NCBI GenBank assembly: GCA_022376925.1 | Contig: JAIOJX010000026.1 | Location: 204,506,900-204,570,899 of the forward strand | Direction: 5' to 3' | Length of the DNA: 64,000 nt | From: Tragulus kanchil | Taxonomy: Eukaryota; Chordata; Mammalia; Artiodactyla; Tragulidae | Shown here: positions 32,556 to 45,028 of the stretch, one piece after another | How the letters are laid out: each line of letters starts with the position of its first letter | Position numbering within the stretch: position 1 is the stretch's first letter | Program-made: the position numbers and the translations under genes | The notes under the pieces: model-generated | Databases searched by the model: none | Told to the model about the DNA's origin: nothing | Seen by the model: only the letters and a program-made list of their open reading frames with translations

Positions 32556-34620
32556 CACTTTTGATATTTTTTCTCTTGCAAGCTGCATCTACTTAATTTA
32601 TTTTATTGCTCTTTATTCCTCAAAATTATTCACTTAGTTCATTCAGCATGTTCAGACTAAAAGCAAAGTTTCATTATTGTTTAAACTTGTTCTGGAACTC
32701 AATGATCATGCAAATAACATAGGTTTTGTGCCAAAATATGCATTTGGGATAAGTCTGAGATTTTTCGCTTCCAAAAAGTTCCCAGGAAATGATGCAGCTG
32801 ATCTGTGAGCCATAATTTAATTAGTAAGGACCGTATGGAAGAAATATGAATAGATGAAGCCATAGACATTTTTGTTGGTATTATTTCTCCTAGATAGTAA
32901 GTGATCATGGGAAATGTATTGCAACAAGAACCAAAAGACCTGAATTGTAATGTTAGTTACAGCATTTAATAGCAACTGCTCACTCAAGACCATGGTTACT
33001 TTTTATACATGAAAAACTGGGAGAACACAGTGCAAATGTGCCTTTCAAGTAATTTAGAAATGTTAAGGGACCTAGAATTTTTGTTGACTGAGTTTCAGTT
33101 GGAATAGTGTGTGCTTAGGGAGAGGGTTTATTAGGTACTTTCTAAACAAGCCATAAAAATGAATGCATTTGAGTCAGTTCTAGTGAGGTGGATGAGCCTG
33201 TTATACAGGGTGAAGTCAGAAAGAGAAAAACAAATACAGTATATTAACACATATATATGTGGAATCTAGAAAAGTGATTGATGAACCAACTGAGTGGAAG
33301 GAATGGAGATACAGAGGTAGAAAATGGATTTGTGGACACAGTTGGGGAGAGAGTGGGACAAATGGAGACAGTAATGTCAACACATATACACTGTTGGGTA
33401 TAAGGTGGGGAGCTCGTGAAAAGTTGCTGTATAGCACCAGGAGCCCAGTCTGGTGCTCTGTGGTGACCTGGAGGATGGAGATCAAAATTTGTTTGGCAAG
33501 GTTTAAAATCTCTATGCAGTGGCATTTAAAAAATGTTTTTGCAAAGAACAGGAACTATGTAAGACATATTTTAGTAAATGTAAGTTACATATGTATTTTA
33601 ATAATGTTAAAACGGACTCTCCTCTTTGATAATATATTTAAATGAAAAATTCTTGGTGTATTCTATTTAATTCACTTTCATACACTACATGTTTCACTTT
33701 TGATATTTTTTCTCTTGCAAGCTGCATCTACTTAATTTATTTTATTGCTCTTTATTCCTCAAAATTATTCACTTAGTTCATTCAGCATGTTCAGACTAAA
33801 AGCAAAGTTTCATTATTGTTTAAACTTGTTCTGGAACTCAATGATCATGCAAATAACATAGGTTTTGTGCCAAAATATGCATTTGGGATAAGTCTGAGAT
33901 TTTTCGCTTCCAAAAAGTTCCCAGGAAATGATGCAGCTGATCTGTGAGCCATAATTTAATTAGTAAGGACCGTATGGAAGAAATATGAATAGATGAAGCC
34001 ATAGACATTTTTGTTGGTATTATTTCTCCTAGATAGTAAGTGATCATGGGAAATGTATTGCAACAAGAACCAAAAGACCTGAATTGTAATGTTAGTTACA
34101 GCATTTAATAGCAACTGCTCACTCAAGACCATGGTTACTTTTTATACATGAAAAACTGGGAGAACACAGTGCAAATGTGCCTTTCAAGTAATTTAGAAAT
34201 GTTAAGGGACCTAGAATTTTTGTTGACTGAGTTTCAGTTGGAATAGTGTGTGCTTAGGGAGAGGGTTTATTAGGTACTTTCTAAACAAGCCATAAAAATG
34301 AATGCATTTGAGTCAGTTCTAGTGAGGTGGATGAGCCTGTTATACAGGGTGAAGTCAGAAAGAGAAAAACAAATACAGTATATTAACACATATATATGTG
34401 GAATCTAGAAAAGTGATTGATGAACCAACTGAGTGGAAGGAATGGAGATACAGAGGTAGAAAATGGATTTGTGGACACAGTTGGGGAGAGAGTGGGACAA
34501 ATGGAGACAGTAATGTCAACACATATACACTGTTGGGTATAAGGTGGGGAGCTCGTGAAAAGTTGCTGTATAGCACCAGGAGCCCAGTCTGGTGCTCTGT
34601 GGTGACCTGGAGGATGGAGA
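32341..34620. repeat. Tandem duplication L (about 1.14 kb x2), probable assembly artefact
   Basis: 32341-33480 is repeated at 33481-34620, abutting exactly. The first 215 bp are also the end of duplication K, so they occur three times (31191, 32341, 33481). Confidence 0.92.
33182..33480 (+). mobile_element. L1 3' fragment (duplicate, cut by junction)
   Basis: Same sequence as the start of 34321-34735, truncated by the duplication L junction. Confidence 0.7.
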
Positions 34621-34735
34621 TGAAGGAGGGGAGGGAGATGAATGAGGGAGGGGATGTATGTATAATTACGGCTGGTTTTCATTCCTGTATGGCAGAAACC
34701 AACACAACATTGTAAAACTCTTAAAAATATGGTAA
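34321..34735 (+). mobile_element. Ruminant L1 3' end, first of two
   Basis: GTGAAGTCAGAAAGAGAAAA, then ATATATATGTGGAATCTAGA, a CTGGTGCTCTGTGGTGACCT block and GTATGGCAGAAACCAACACA: the canonical order of the ruminant L1 ORF2 end and 3' UTR. No intact ORF. Confidence 0.75.
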
Positions 34736-34744
34736 TGATAACAC

Positions 34745-35025
34745 ACACAATGAAGCAATGGAAAAACAGACATGGAGAATAGACATATGGGCATCATGGG
34801 GAATGAACAGTGGGTGGGAGACGTAAAGGAAGTAGCATGAAAGCCTATACTATTATATGTGAAAAACATAGCTATTGTCATTGCGCTGTGGGGAAAGGGA
34901 ATCCTGCAGGGGTGCTGAGCCATGACCTGAAGGGGTTAGATGGGGGGCTATATACATATGAATAATCTGGGATCATGCATATCTGTAAACAACAAAACTC
35001 TGTAAAAGTAAAATAAAAATTAAAA
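34745..35025 (+). mobile_element. Ruminant L1 3' end, second copy in tandem
   Basis: GAAGCAATGGAAAAACAGAC, CATGGGGAATGAACAGTGGG and AAACAACAAAACTCTGTAAA repeat the same L1 3' architecture in diverged form, ending in an A-rich tail. Unlike the 1.1-kb duplications this is a diverged, hence genuine, second L1 end. Confidence 0.65.
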
Positions 35026-35028
35026 ATA

Positions 35029-37122
35029 TATATGTCTAAATAAATAAGATTTACTCTTTCCTTAATGATTAATCTTTCTCAAGCCAAATGTCTCTAATAC
35101 TGTGAGGTAAAGTTCCTATTACATAGGTTTATTAATGAGTTGGAATTAATTTATTTCCATTTAAATCAGGAAGCCATTACTGCTTATCTGCAATGAACAC
35201 AGCTCTGTTGCCAGGCTTAGACAGTCAAGGGTATTTTATCTCATTAATTATAAATTTCTCAAGAAATTGAAATGTAAATTAAAATAAGGTGTATTTTTAG
35301 GCTGTTGTGCTAGAAGGAAATAAAAGGCATTTGAAATCTGAGTCAAATGCAAAATGAAGAAGTAGACAGTGTATCTCTAAGATCTTTGGTCACACCAATA
35401 ATTCAACTGGGAAAGTGGAAGAAGGTTTCCGGAGGGAAATAATATTTTAGCTGAGCCTTCAGGTTGTCAGGAGATGAAGGGTCAGGTTGAGAAAAAGGGA
35501 TTGGCCTAACCACAGGTGTTTGTGGGGAACATAGAGACTACAGGACCACAGGTCGCTGGAGTATTGTAGACTGAAGGAAGGAAGGGTTGCAACCAGGGTT
35601 TCCATGCCAAAAGATGGTAAAAAGATGCATTTATCACCCATAAGCTAGTGCTCCGATGATCTAGCCAAGGCACATTTTTTAGACCCTTTCCCTGGATTCA
35701 CCAAAGAATTATCTTGTCTTGAACATTTGTTTAGATCAGTTTCCCCTGTACCTCCTACTTCTTTGATAGTTTCAGTGAAGATTTTTCTTTTCTGTTAGTT
35801 TTCAAATAACATGACAATTTCTGGCTATTTTTTTTTTTAACCAAAGAATGTTTGCTATGGTTTTATTTTTCATTCTCCTTTCTGCCCCTGCTTTCTGACA
35901 TGGAGGTCACTCTGCCTGTTTGTTGTGTGTATTTGCTGCCACTTAAAATGTTTTTCCTGCTCCCATCTGTTCTCAAGAAGATAATGTTTTCAAGGTGTTA
36001 TCTGCCCATTGCCAACTGCTATCTGGTTTTCTGAAGCTTACAGACTTTGGCTCCATTTATTTGGGACAAGTCAATATATGTCTAAATAAATAAGATTTAC
36101 TCTTTCCTTAATGATTAATCTTTCTCAAGCCAAATGTCTCTAATACTGTGAGGTAAAGTTCCTATTACATAGGTTTATTAATGAGTTGGAATTAATTTAT
36201 TTCCATTTAAATCAGGAAGCCATTACTGCTTATCTGCAATGAACACAGCTCTGTTGCCAGGCTTAGACAGTCAAGGGTATTTTATCTCATTAATTATAAA
36301 TTTCTCAAGAAATTGAAATGTAAATTAAAATAAGGTGTATTTTTAGGCTGTTGTGCTAGAAGGAAATAAAAGGCATTTGAAATCTGAGTCAAATGCAAAA
36401 TGAAGAAGTAGACAGTGTATCTCTAAGATCTTTGGTCACACCAATAATTCAACTGGGAAAGTGGAAGAAGGTTTCCGGAGGGAAATAATATTTTAGCTGA
36501 GCCTTCAGGTTGTCAGGAGATGAAGGGTCAGGTTGAGAAAAAGGGATTGGCCTAACCACAGGTGTTTGTGGGGAACATAGAGACTACAGGACCACAGGTC
36601 GCTGGAGTATTGTAGACTGAAGGAAGGAAGGGTTGCAACCAGGGTTTCCATGCCAAAAGATGGTAAAAAGATGCATTTATCACCCATAAGCTAGTGCTCC
36701 GATGATCTAGCCAAGGCACATTTTTTCAGACCCTTTCCCTGGATTCACCAAAGAATTATCTTGTCTTGAACATTTGTTTAGATCAGTTTCCCCTGTACCT
36801 CCTACTTCTTTGATAGTTTCAGTGAAGATTTTTCTTTTCTGTTAGTTTTCAAATAACATGACAATTTCTGGCTATTTTTTTTTTTAACCAAAGAATGTTT
36901 GCTATGGTTTTATTTTTCATTCTCCTTTCTGCCCCTGCTTTCTGACATGGAGGTCACTCTGCCTGTTTGTTGTGTGTATTTGCTGCCACTTAAAATGTTT
37001 TTCCTGCTCCCATCTGTTCTCAAGAAGATAATGTTTTCAAGGTGTTATCTGCCCATTGCCAACTGCTATCTGGTTTTCTGAAGCTTACAGACTTTGGCTC
37101 CATTTATTTGGGACAAGTCAAT
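35029..37122. repeat. Tandem duplication M (about 1.05 kb x2), probable assembly artefact
   Basis: 35029-36074 is repeated at 36075-37122 (offset 1046), abutting at a shared TCAATAT/TATATG. One added C near 36727. No gene or recognised repeat inside. Confidence 0.9.
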
Positions 37123-37651
37123 ATTTGTCATAGAAATCAGTCACAGAAAAAAATCTTTTTCTCCTGTTTATCTTAGCTTTCAGTGCAGCTTTTGAATTCA
37201 GTTTACTTATTGTCACCTCTGCCATGGTTTCCAAGCAGTTTCTGTTAGTTATTATAATCTTCAAATTTTCATTATGGTCTATATTAGTTGCTAGAGAATA
37301 ACAGGAAAGATCCAATATCATGGATTTTCATAAATTTCAAACTTTTGCTTATCTTTCCTATTGTACTATGTAGAACATTCACACTTTGTGATAAGGTACT
37401 AGTTTGAATTTTGAAATTATTCATGAACTTGTACTGCTATCTTTATTTAACCAAAAATTAACACAAATCTACTGTTTGCATGGCATCTGCTTTTTAGCCT
37501 AAGAATGATTTGGGAGCTTAAAAATAGAAAATACATTTGAAACTTGGAATTTAAGATCAATTTTTAAAAAGATTATGTAAAAATTGACATTACTTCTGAC
37601 CTGTGAAAACAGAAATGATGAAACAGTTATTATTGTGCTAATTCCAGGTCT

Positions 37652-37926
37652 CTAATTTTTTTTTTATTTTGACCTCTTGTATTGATTTTTTATTTATTTA
37701 TCTTCAACCATGTTTATTCTTCATCCTGTGTGGGTCTCCCATTGCAGTAGCCTCTCTCAGTGCAGAGCACTGGCTCTGGGTGCGTATGCTCCAGAGCGCC
37801 AGCTTGCAATCGGACACACCTGTCCAGCCGCTCCATGGCACATGGGATCCTCCTGCGCCAGGGATCTAACCAGTGACCTCTGAACCTCAAGGCAGACTCT
37901 CCACCTACTGGACACCATGGAAGCCC
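37652..37926 (-). mobile_element. tRNA-Glu SINE (CHR/Bov type), reverse orientation
   Basis: T-rich tail, then GTGTGGGTCTCCCATTGCAG, ending CCACCTACTGGACACCATGG. Flanked by a 12-bp target-site duplication AATTCCAGGTCT (37640) / AATTCTAGGTCT (37927). Confidence 0.85.
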
Positions 37927-38807
37927 AATTCTAGGTCTTTAAATTAGTACTGGTTTCAGTAAAAAGTCTCTTTCTCTTAACTAAAAAACCATCAGCATAG
38001 GCATTCAGAAGAGCCTACAGTTTGTAGGGAGGGTTTGAAATTTTATGTAATTCTCTTAAGCAGTTTTCTAACAGCTGAAATACTTTAGACTTCAGCTTTA
38101 AGTGTCAGGAAGCATGCCTACATTCATGTTGTGATTTGCTGCCACTTAAAATGTTTTTCCTGCTCCCATCTGTTCTCAAGAAGATAATGTTTTCAAGGTG
38201 TTATCTGCCCATTGCCAACTGCTATCTGGTTTTCTGAAGCTTACAGACTTTGGCTCCATTTATTTGGGACAAGTCAATATTTGTCATAGAAATCAGTCAC
38301 AGAAAAAAATCTTTTTCTCCTGTTTATCTTAGCTTTCAGTGCAGCTTTTGAATTCAGTTTACTTATTGTCACCTCTGCCATGGTTTCCAAGCAGTTTCTG
38401 TTAGTTATTATAATCTTCAAATTTTCATTATGGTCTATATTAGTTGCTAGAGAATAACAGGAAAGATCCAATATCATGGATTTTCATAAATTTCAAACTT
38501 TTGCTTATCTTTCCTATTGTACTATGTAGAACATTCACACTTTGTGATAAGGTACTAGTTTGAATTTTGAAATTATTCATGAACTTGTACTGCTATCTTT
38601 ATTTAACCAAAAATTAACACAAATCTACTGTTTGCATGGCATCTGCTTTTTAGCCTAAGAATGATTTGGGAGCTTAAAAATAGAAAATACATTTGAAACT
38701 TGGAATTTAAGATCAATTTTTAAAAAGATTATGTAAAAATTGACATTACTTCTGACCTGTGAAAACAGAAATGATGAAACAGTTATTATTGTGCTAATTC
38801 CAGGTCT

Positions 38808-39082
38808 CTAATTTTTTTTTTATTTTGACCTCTTGTATTGATTTTTTATTTATTTATCTTCAACCATGTTTATTCTTCATCCTGTGTGGGTCTCCCATTG
38901 CAGTAGCCTCTCTCAGTGCAGAGCACTGGCTCTGGGTGCGTATGCTCCAGAGCGCCAGCTTGCAATCGGACACACCTGTCCAGCCGCTCCATGGCACATG
39001 GGATCCTCCTGCGCCAGGGATCTAACCAGTGACCTCTGAACCTCAAGGCAGACTCTCCACCTACTGGACACCATGGAAGCCC
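38808..39082 (-). mobile_element. tRNA-Glu SINE, duplicate of 37652-37926
   Basis: Carried by duplication N with the same target-site duplication. Confidence 0.85.
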
Positions 39083-39271
39083 AATTCTAGGTCTTTAAAT
39101 TAGTACTGGTTTCAGTAAAAAGTCTCTTTCTCTTAACTAAAAAACCATCAGCATAGGCATTCAGAAGAGCCTACAGTTTGTAGGGAGGGTTTGAAATTTT
39201 ATGTAATTCTCTTAAGCAGTTTTCTAACAGCTGAAATACTTTAGACTTCAGCTTTAAGTGTCAGGAAGCAT

Positions 39272-39662
39272 GGAACAATCAAAATTTAAAGGAGAAAGCA
39301 AAAGTATATCCTTTATCATAACTAAGTTTAAACAAATAAAAATTAAAACATTTGATTTGAGTTAGTGTATTAAAGAACTAGCAACACTAAGGTATATTTT
39401 CCTTTGTTAATCCATTTAATATGATTTTTTTCAGCAGATAAAATGGAGGAAAAACTAGATTTGGGTAACAGTGTACTTTAACTGCTCACACGTTCATGGA
39501 CTTAAATATATGCAGATTAATTGTAAGTCTGTGATCTCCAACATAGTATTTTCTTTAATTTTTCAGAGTACGTGAGTCAGCAGGAGGAGCACTCCCAACT
39601 CTGCAACAGCAAGGTACCAAACAGTTCATAAGGGACATTAACTAGACAGTACAACCTCATCC
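39272..39662. other. Unique intergenic stretch, no gene seen
   Basis: AT-rich DNA between TAAR2 and TAAR3 with no recognised element. Confidence 0.5.
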
Positions 39663-39870
39663 AGGCTTCCCCGAAGACTTAGTGGGGGAATCCACCAGCA
39701 ATTCAGGAGATGCAGAAGACTCAGATTCAAGTGCTGGATCGGAAAGATACCTTGGAGTAGAAAATAGCAATCCACTCCAGTATACTTGCCTGAAAAATCC
39801 CATGAACACAGGAACCTGGCAAGCCATAGCCCATAGGGTTGCAAAGAGTCAGACACAACTGAGCATGCAC
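39663..39870 (+). mobile_element. Bov-tA SINE, diverged
   Basis: Forward Bov-tA: AGGCTTCCCCGAAGACTTAG, CAATCCACTCCAGTATACTT, then GTTGCAAAGAGTCAGACACA and ACTGAGCATGCAC. Diverged relative to other copies. The 99-codon ORF across it is SINE sequence. Confidence 0.82.
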
Positions 39871-40480
39871 ATAACCCCCATCCTGACAGGGTCATGGAAC
39901 ACTGACTCTGGCTCTCATGCCACCATTTCCCAAAGGTACTTAGCTGAAACTCCTGAGGCTTGCTTTTTTCTTTTAGCCTAAGGAATCAGTAAAATACATT
40001 CATAGAAAATCTCTCAGATCTGTTTTGCTAAATCTACTCTGGGAGTGACTCTTTTAGAGCAGTATCAGAAGCAATTTAATATAGGGACATACTTTCATGA
40101 ATTGAACTCCTGAAATTACTCCATTCTTTTCAGCAAAGTTTTAAGCATATTGAATCAATTGCTTTCATTGGAACAATGCAAATATGTTAGAACAGTCATA
40201 ATTTCACATTTGTGTATATACTTATTCATTCACAAATATGTATCTAGTGCTTCCTTACAAGCATTAACCTAAGTACCTAGAATCCAGGGGGAACAAGATA
40301 GACTAATTTTTTGCCTCTTTGTAGACAGAAAGGCATGCCAATGAGGCATGTGAGGTTTGATTGGCCCAAGTCTGTGAGTGAGAAATTTGTGACTGTAATG
40401 AGTCAGTGGGCAATGGAATATGTGAAATGGCTCCACTGGTTAGAATCTCAGATGAGGAAGAAAACTCAAGAAACACAAGG
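39871..40480. other. Unique intergenic stretch with possible L2/MIR scrap
   Basis: Nothing coding. TTATTCATTCACAAATATGT near 40223 followed by TCTAGTGCTTCC weakly resembles an L2/MIR end. Confidence 0.35.
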
Positions 40481-40837
40481 GGGCTTCCCTGGTAGCTCAG
40501 TGGTAAAGAGTTCGCGTGCCAGTTCAGGAGACATGAGTTTGATCCTTGATCCAAGAAGATCCCACATGCTGCAGAGCAGTTGAGTCTGTGAGCCACGACC
40601 ATTGAGTCTGTGCTCCAGAGTCTCAGAGCTGCAACTATAGAGCCCACGTGCACAACTACTGAAGCCCGTGTGCCCTAGAGCCCGAATTCCACAACAAGAG
40701 AAGTCACTGCAAGAGGAAGCCTGCTCACCTCAACTAGAGAAGAGCCCCCACTCCCTGCAACTAGAGAAGAGCCTGCAGCAGCAATGAAAAGTCAGAATAG
40801 CCAAAAATAAATTTAAAATAAAATTTTTTTAAAAAAG
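40481..40837 (+). mobile_element. CHR-2 SINE, full length with TSD
   Basis: Long CHR-2 form: GGCTTCCCTGGTAGCTCAGT, CACAACTACTGAAGCCCGTG, CAACAAGAGAAGTCACTGCA, ending CCAAAAATAAATTTAAAATA. Flanked by an 11-bp target-site duplication GAAACACAAGG (40470) / GAAATACAAGG (40838). Confidence 0.88.
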
Positions 40838-41139
40838 GAAATACAAGGAAGGTAGAAGAAAAGTAAAGATATGAAGGAGAGGAAGGGAGTAGACTACAGA
40901 AGCTATGGTTTAGCCCATATGTACCTGGCCTTCTATGTATTTCAGTAGCCACATGCCACTTACAACTCTTAGACTTTTTACAAATGATTTCAAGTCATTG
41001 AAAGAATGCAGAAGAAAATCTATTGTGATTTCATTTAGCTTTTGGGAATTAAGTATTTTCATATTGTAGTTCGAAGGAATTTCCAGGGAAGTGACTGTTT
41101 AAGGTGGAAGTTGACCTCCTCTTTTCTGAAAAATGAAAA

Positions 41140-41535
41140 AAGAAAAATCAGCTTCACTGAGGTATAATTGATATGCTGAGACCTACAGGATTTGATGAGT
41201 TTGGACATATGTAAACACCTGTGATACTATCACCACAATCAAGCTAATAGGCATATCCAACACATCCCAAGGTTTTCTTGTGTCTCTTTAATTTGTTTAG
41301 TTCCTTGTCATATGAACACATACCATGAGACTACCATCTGAGTGAATTTGAAGTGCCCAATATTATATTGTTAATTATAGGCATTACATTGTATAGAAGA
41401 TTTTTAGAACTTACTCAGCATAGCTGAAATTTTATGCACATTGAAAAACAACTACCCAATTCTCCCAGTAACCACTATTGTATTATCTACTTCACGAGTT
41501 TGGCTGTTTTAGATATCTCATGTAAGTGGAATAAA
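41140..41535. mobile_element. Ancient L1 3'-UTR remnant upstream of TAAR3
   Basis: GCTTCACTGAGGTATAATTG, then TACTATCACCACAATCAAGC and a CACTATTGTATTATCTACTT block follow the order of L1MA/L1MB-type 3' UTRs. Copy at 42316-42713 through duplication O, which is the one physically upstream of the real gene's flank. Confidence 0.65.
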
Positions 41536-41842
41536 TCTTTAAAAAGATTCCAGTACATTATGAGGAACAAAATAGTCAATAGATAAACTCATTTTGAATG
41601 GAGAGATGAGTAAAATAGAATAAGATAGACTAAAACAGGAAAGAGTTGAAAATTTTCACTTTCAAATGAAGCAAACAACTCATAAACACCATTTTTATAT
41701 CAATATCAATATATTTTAATTGAAATGGATTAATAACAGGTGACATTGTACCAGCAGGGTCTGAAATTTACTGGAATCATTTTAAGGAGAGAAGAAACAT
41801 TGACTTACCTTCCAAGAAAGAAGTTTGAAGCAATAAAGCATC

Positions 41843-42126
41843 ATGGATCTAGCTTATATTCCTGAAGACTTATCCAGCTGCCCAAAATTTGGAAATAAAT
41901 CCTGTCCTCCCACCAACCGCCATTTTCACATTCGAGTAATAATGTACTCAGTTATGATTGGGGCCATGTTCATCACTATCTTTGGAAACTTGGTTATAAT
42001 CATTTCCATATCGCATTTCAAGCAGCTTCACTCTCCCACAAATTTTCTGATTCTCTCCATGGCAACCACTGACTTTCTGCTAGGCTTGGTCATTATGCCA
42101 TACAGTATGGTGCGATCAGTGGAGAG
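41843..42126 (+). pseudogene. TAAR3: False partial copy 1 of TAAR3 (N-terminus to ECL1)
   Basis: First 95 codons of TAAR3, identical in protein to 44106-44389, then a break to intergenic sequence; the frame stops at 42163. Generated by duplication O. Confidence 0.92.
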
Positions 42127-42861
42127 GGTATGTTTCAGTAGCCACATGCCACTTACATTGTAGTTTCAAGTCATTGAAAGAATGCAGAAGAAAATCTATT
42201 GTGATTTCATTTAGCTTTTGGGAATTAAGTATTTTCATATTGTAGTTCGAAGGAATTTCCAGGGAAGTGACTGTTTAAGGTGGAAGTTGACCTCCTCTTT
42301 TCTGAAAAATGAAAAAAGAAAAATCAGCTTCACTGAGGTATAATTGATATGCTGAGACCTACAGGATTTGATGAGTTTGGACATATGTAAACACCTGTGA
42401 TACTATCACCACAATCAAGCTAATAGGCATATCCAACACATCCCAAGGTTTTCTTGTGTCTCTTTAATTTGTTTAGTTCCTTGTCATATGAACACATACC
42501 ATGAGACTACCATCTGAGTGAATTTGAAGTGCCCAATATTATATTGTTAATTATAGGCATTACATTGTATAGAAGATTTTTAGAACTTACTCAGCATAGC
42601 TGAAATTTTATGCACATTGAAAAACAACTACCCAATTCTCCCAGTAACCACTATTGTATTATCTACTTCACGAGTTTGGCTGTTTTAGATATCTCATGTA
42701 AGTGGAATAAATTTTTAAAAAAGATTCCAGTACATTATGAGGAACAAAATAGTCAATAGATAAACTCATTTTGAATGGAGAGATGAGTAAAATAGAATAA
42801 GATAGACTAAAACAGGAAAGAGTTGAAAATTTTCACTTTCAAATGAAGCAAACAACTCATA

Positions 42862-45028
42862 AACACCATTTTTATATCAATATCAATATATTTTAATTGA
42901 AATGGATTAATAACAGGTGACATTGTACCAGCAGGGTCTGAAATTTACTGGAATCATTTTAAGGAGAGAAGAAACATTGACTTACCTTCCAAGAAAGAAG
43001 TTTGAAGCAATAAAGCATCATGGATCTAGCTTATATTCCTGAAGACTTATCCAGCTGCCCAAAATTTGGAAATAAATCCTGTCCTCCCACCAACCGCCAT
43101 TTTCACATTCGAGTAATAATGTACTCAGTTATGATTGGGGCCATGTTCATCACTATCTTTGGAAACTTGGTTATAATCATTTCCATATCGCATTTCAAGC
43201 AGCTTCACTCTCCCACAAATTTTCTGATTCTCTCCATGGCAACCACTGACTTTCTGCTAGGCTTGGTCATTATGCCATACAGTATGGTGCGATCAGTGGA
43301 GAGCTGCTGGTATTTTGGGGATGGCTTTTGTAAATTTCACACAAGCTTTGACATGATGCTAAGTCTGGCCTCTATTTTCCACCTCTGTTCCATCGCTATT
43401 GATAGATTTTATGCTGTGTGTTACCCTCTACACTACACAACCACAATGACCACCTCCATGATAAAGCGTCTGCTGGCTTTTTGTTGGTCAGTCCCTGCTC
43501 TTTTTTCTTTTGGTTTAGTTCTATCCAAGGCCAATGTTTCTGGTATGCAGAGCTATGCAATTTTGGTTGCTTGCTTCAATTTCTGTGCACTTGCTTTCAA
43601 CAAATTCTGGGGGACAATACTGTTTACCACATGCTTTTTCACTCCTGGTTCCATTATGGTTGGTATTTATGGCAAAATCTTTATTGTTTCCAAAAGACAC
43701 GCTCGAGTTATTAGCAACAAACCTGAAAACACGAAGGGGGAAGGGAGAACAAACTTATCTAAAAAAAAGGATCGGAAAGCAGCTAAGACCCTGGGCATAG
43801 TAATGGGAGTGTTTCTAGCTTGCTGGTTGCCTTGTTTTCTTGCTGTTTTGATTGACCCATATCTAGGCTACTCCACTCCCATGATAGTACTTGATATTTT
43901 AGTGTGGCTTGGGTACTTCAACTCCACTTGCAATCCCCTCATCATGAGAACACCATTTTATATCAATATCAATATATTTTAATTGAAATGGATTAATAAC
44001 AGGTGACATTGTACCAGCAGGGTCTGAAATTTACTGGAATCATTTTAAGGAGAGAAGAAACATTGACTTACCTTCCAAGAAAGAAGTTTGAAGCAATAAA
44101 GCATCATGGATCTAGCTTATATTCCTGAAGACTTATCCAGCTGCCCAAAATTTGGAAATAAATCCTGTCCTCCCACCAACCGCCATTTTCACATTCGAGT
44201 AATAATGTACTCAGTTATGATTGGGGCCATGTTCATCACTATCTTTGGAAACTTGGTTATAATCATTTCCATATCGCATTTCAAGCAGCTTCACTCTCCC
44301 ACAAATTTTCTGATTCTCTCCATGGCAACCACTGACTTTCTGCTAGGCTTGGTCATTATGCCATACAGTATGGTGCGATCAGTGGAGAGCTGCTGGTATT
44401 TTGGGGATGGCTTTTGTAAATTTCACACAAGCTTTGACATGATGCTAAGTCTGGCCTCTATTTTCCACCTCTGTTCCATCGCTATTGATAGATTTTATGC
44501 TGTGTGTTACCCTCTACACTACACAACCACAATGACCACCTCCATGATAAAGCGTCTGCTGGCTTTTTGTTGGTCAGTCCCTGCTCTTTTTTCTTTTGGT
44601 TTAGTTCTATCCAAGGCCAATGTTTCTGGTATGCAGAGCTATGCAATTTTGGTTGCTTGCTTCAATTTCTGTGCACTTGCTTTCAACAAATTCTGGGGGA
44701 CAATACTGTTTACCACATGCTTTTTCACTCCTGGTTCCATTATGGTTGGTATTTATGGCAAAATCTTTATTGTTTCCAAAAGACACGCTCGAGTTATTAG
44801 CAACAAACCTGAAAACACGAAGGGGGAAGGGAGAACAAACTTATCTAAAAAAAAGGATCGGAAAGCAGCTAAGACCCTGGGCATAGTAATGGGAGTGTTT
44901 CTAGCTTGCTGGTTGCCTTGTTTTCTTGCTGTTTTGATTGACCCATATCTAGGCTACTCCACTCCCATGATAGTACTTGATATTTTAGTGTGGCTTGGGT
45001 ACTTCAACTCCACTTGCAATCCCCTCAT
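42862..45028. repeat. Tandem duplication P (about 1.08 kb x2) splitting TAAR3
   Basis: 42862-43942 is repeated at 43949-45028 (offset 1086). The break falls inside TM7 of TAAR3, between CCCCTCAT and the pre-gene sequence AACACCATTTTATATC. 42862-43303 is shared with duplication O, so the TAAR3 5' region exists three times. Confidence 0.94.
43020..43942 (+). pseudogene. TAAR3: False partial copy 2 of TAAR3 (lacks TM7 end and C-tail)
   Basis: Codons 1-307 of TAAR3, identical in protein to 44106-45026, then joined at 43942 to the upstream flank of the next copy. The resulting 320-codon frame ends (43982) in residues translated from 5' non-coding DNA, MRTPFYININIF, so it lacks NPxxY, helix 8 and the C-tail. 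A gene finder would wrongly call it a TAAR3 paralogue. Confidence 0.92.

Larger units (their letters stand above)
36979..39271. repeat. Tandem duplication N (about 1.14 kb x2), probable assembly artefact
   Basis: 36979-38115 is repeated at 38135-39271 (offset 1156); the junction CCTACATTCATGTTGTGA is a noisy echo of the bases before copy 1. 36979-37122 occurs three times (35933, 36979, 38135). Confidence 0.92.
40939..43303. repeat. Tandem duplication O (about 1.18 kb x2) splitting TAAR3
   Basis: 40939-42126 is repeated at 42132-43303 (offset 1177 over the TAAR3 start). Copy 2 lacks about 15 bp just after its start (compressed CTTACATTGTAGTTTCAAG). Copy 1 ends in TAAR3 ECL1 at GTGGAGAG. Confidence 0.93.
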
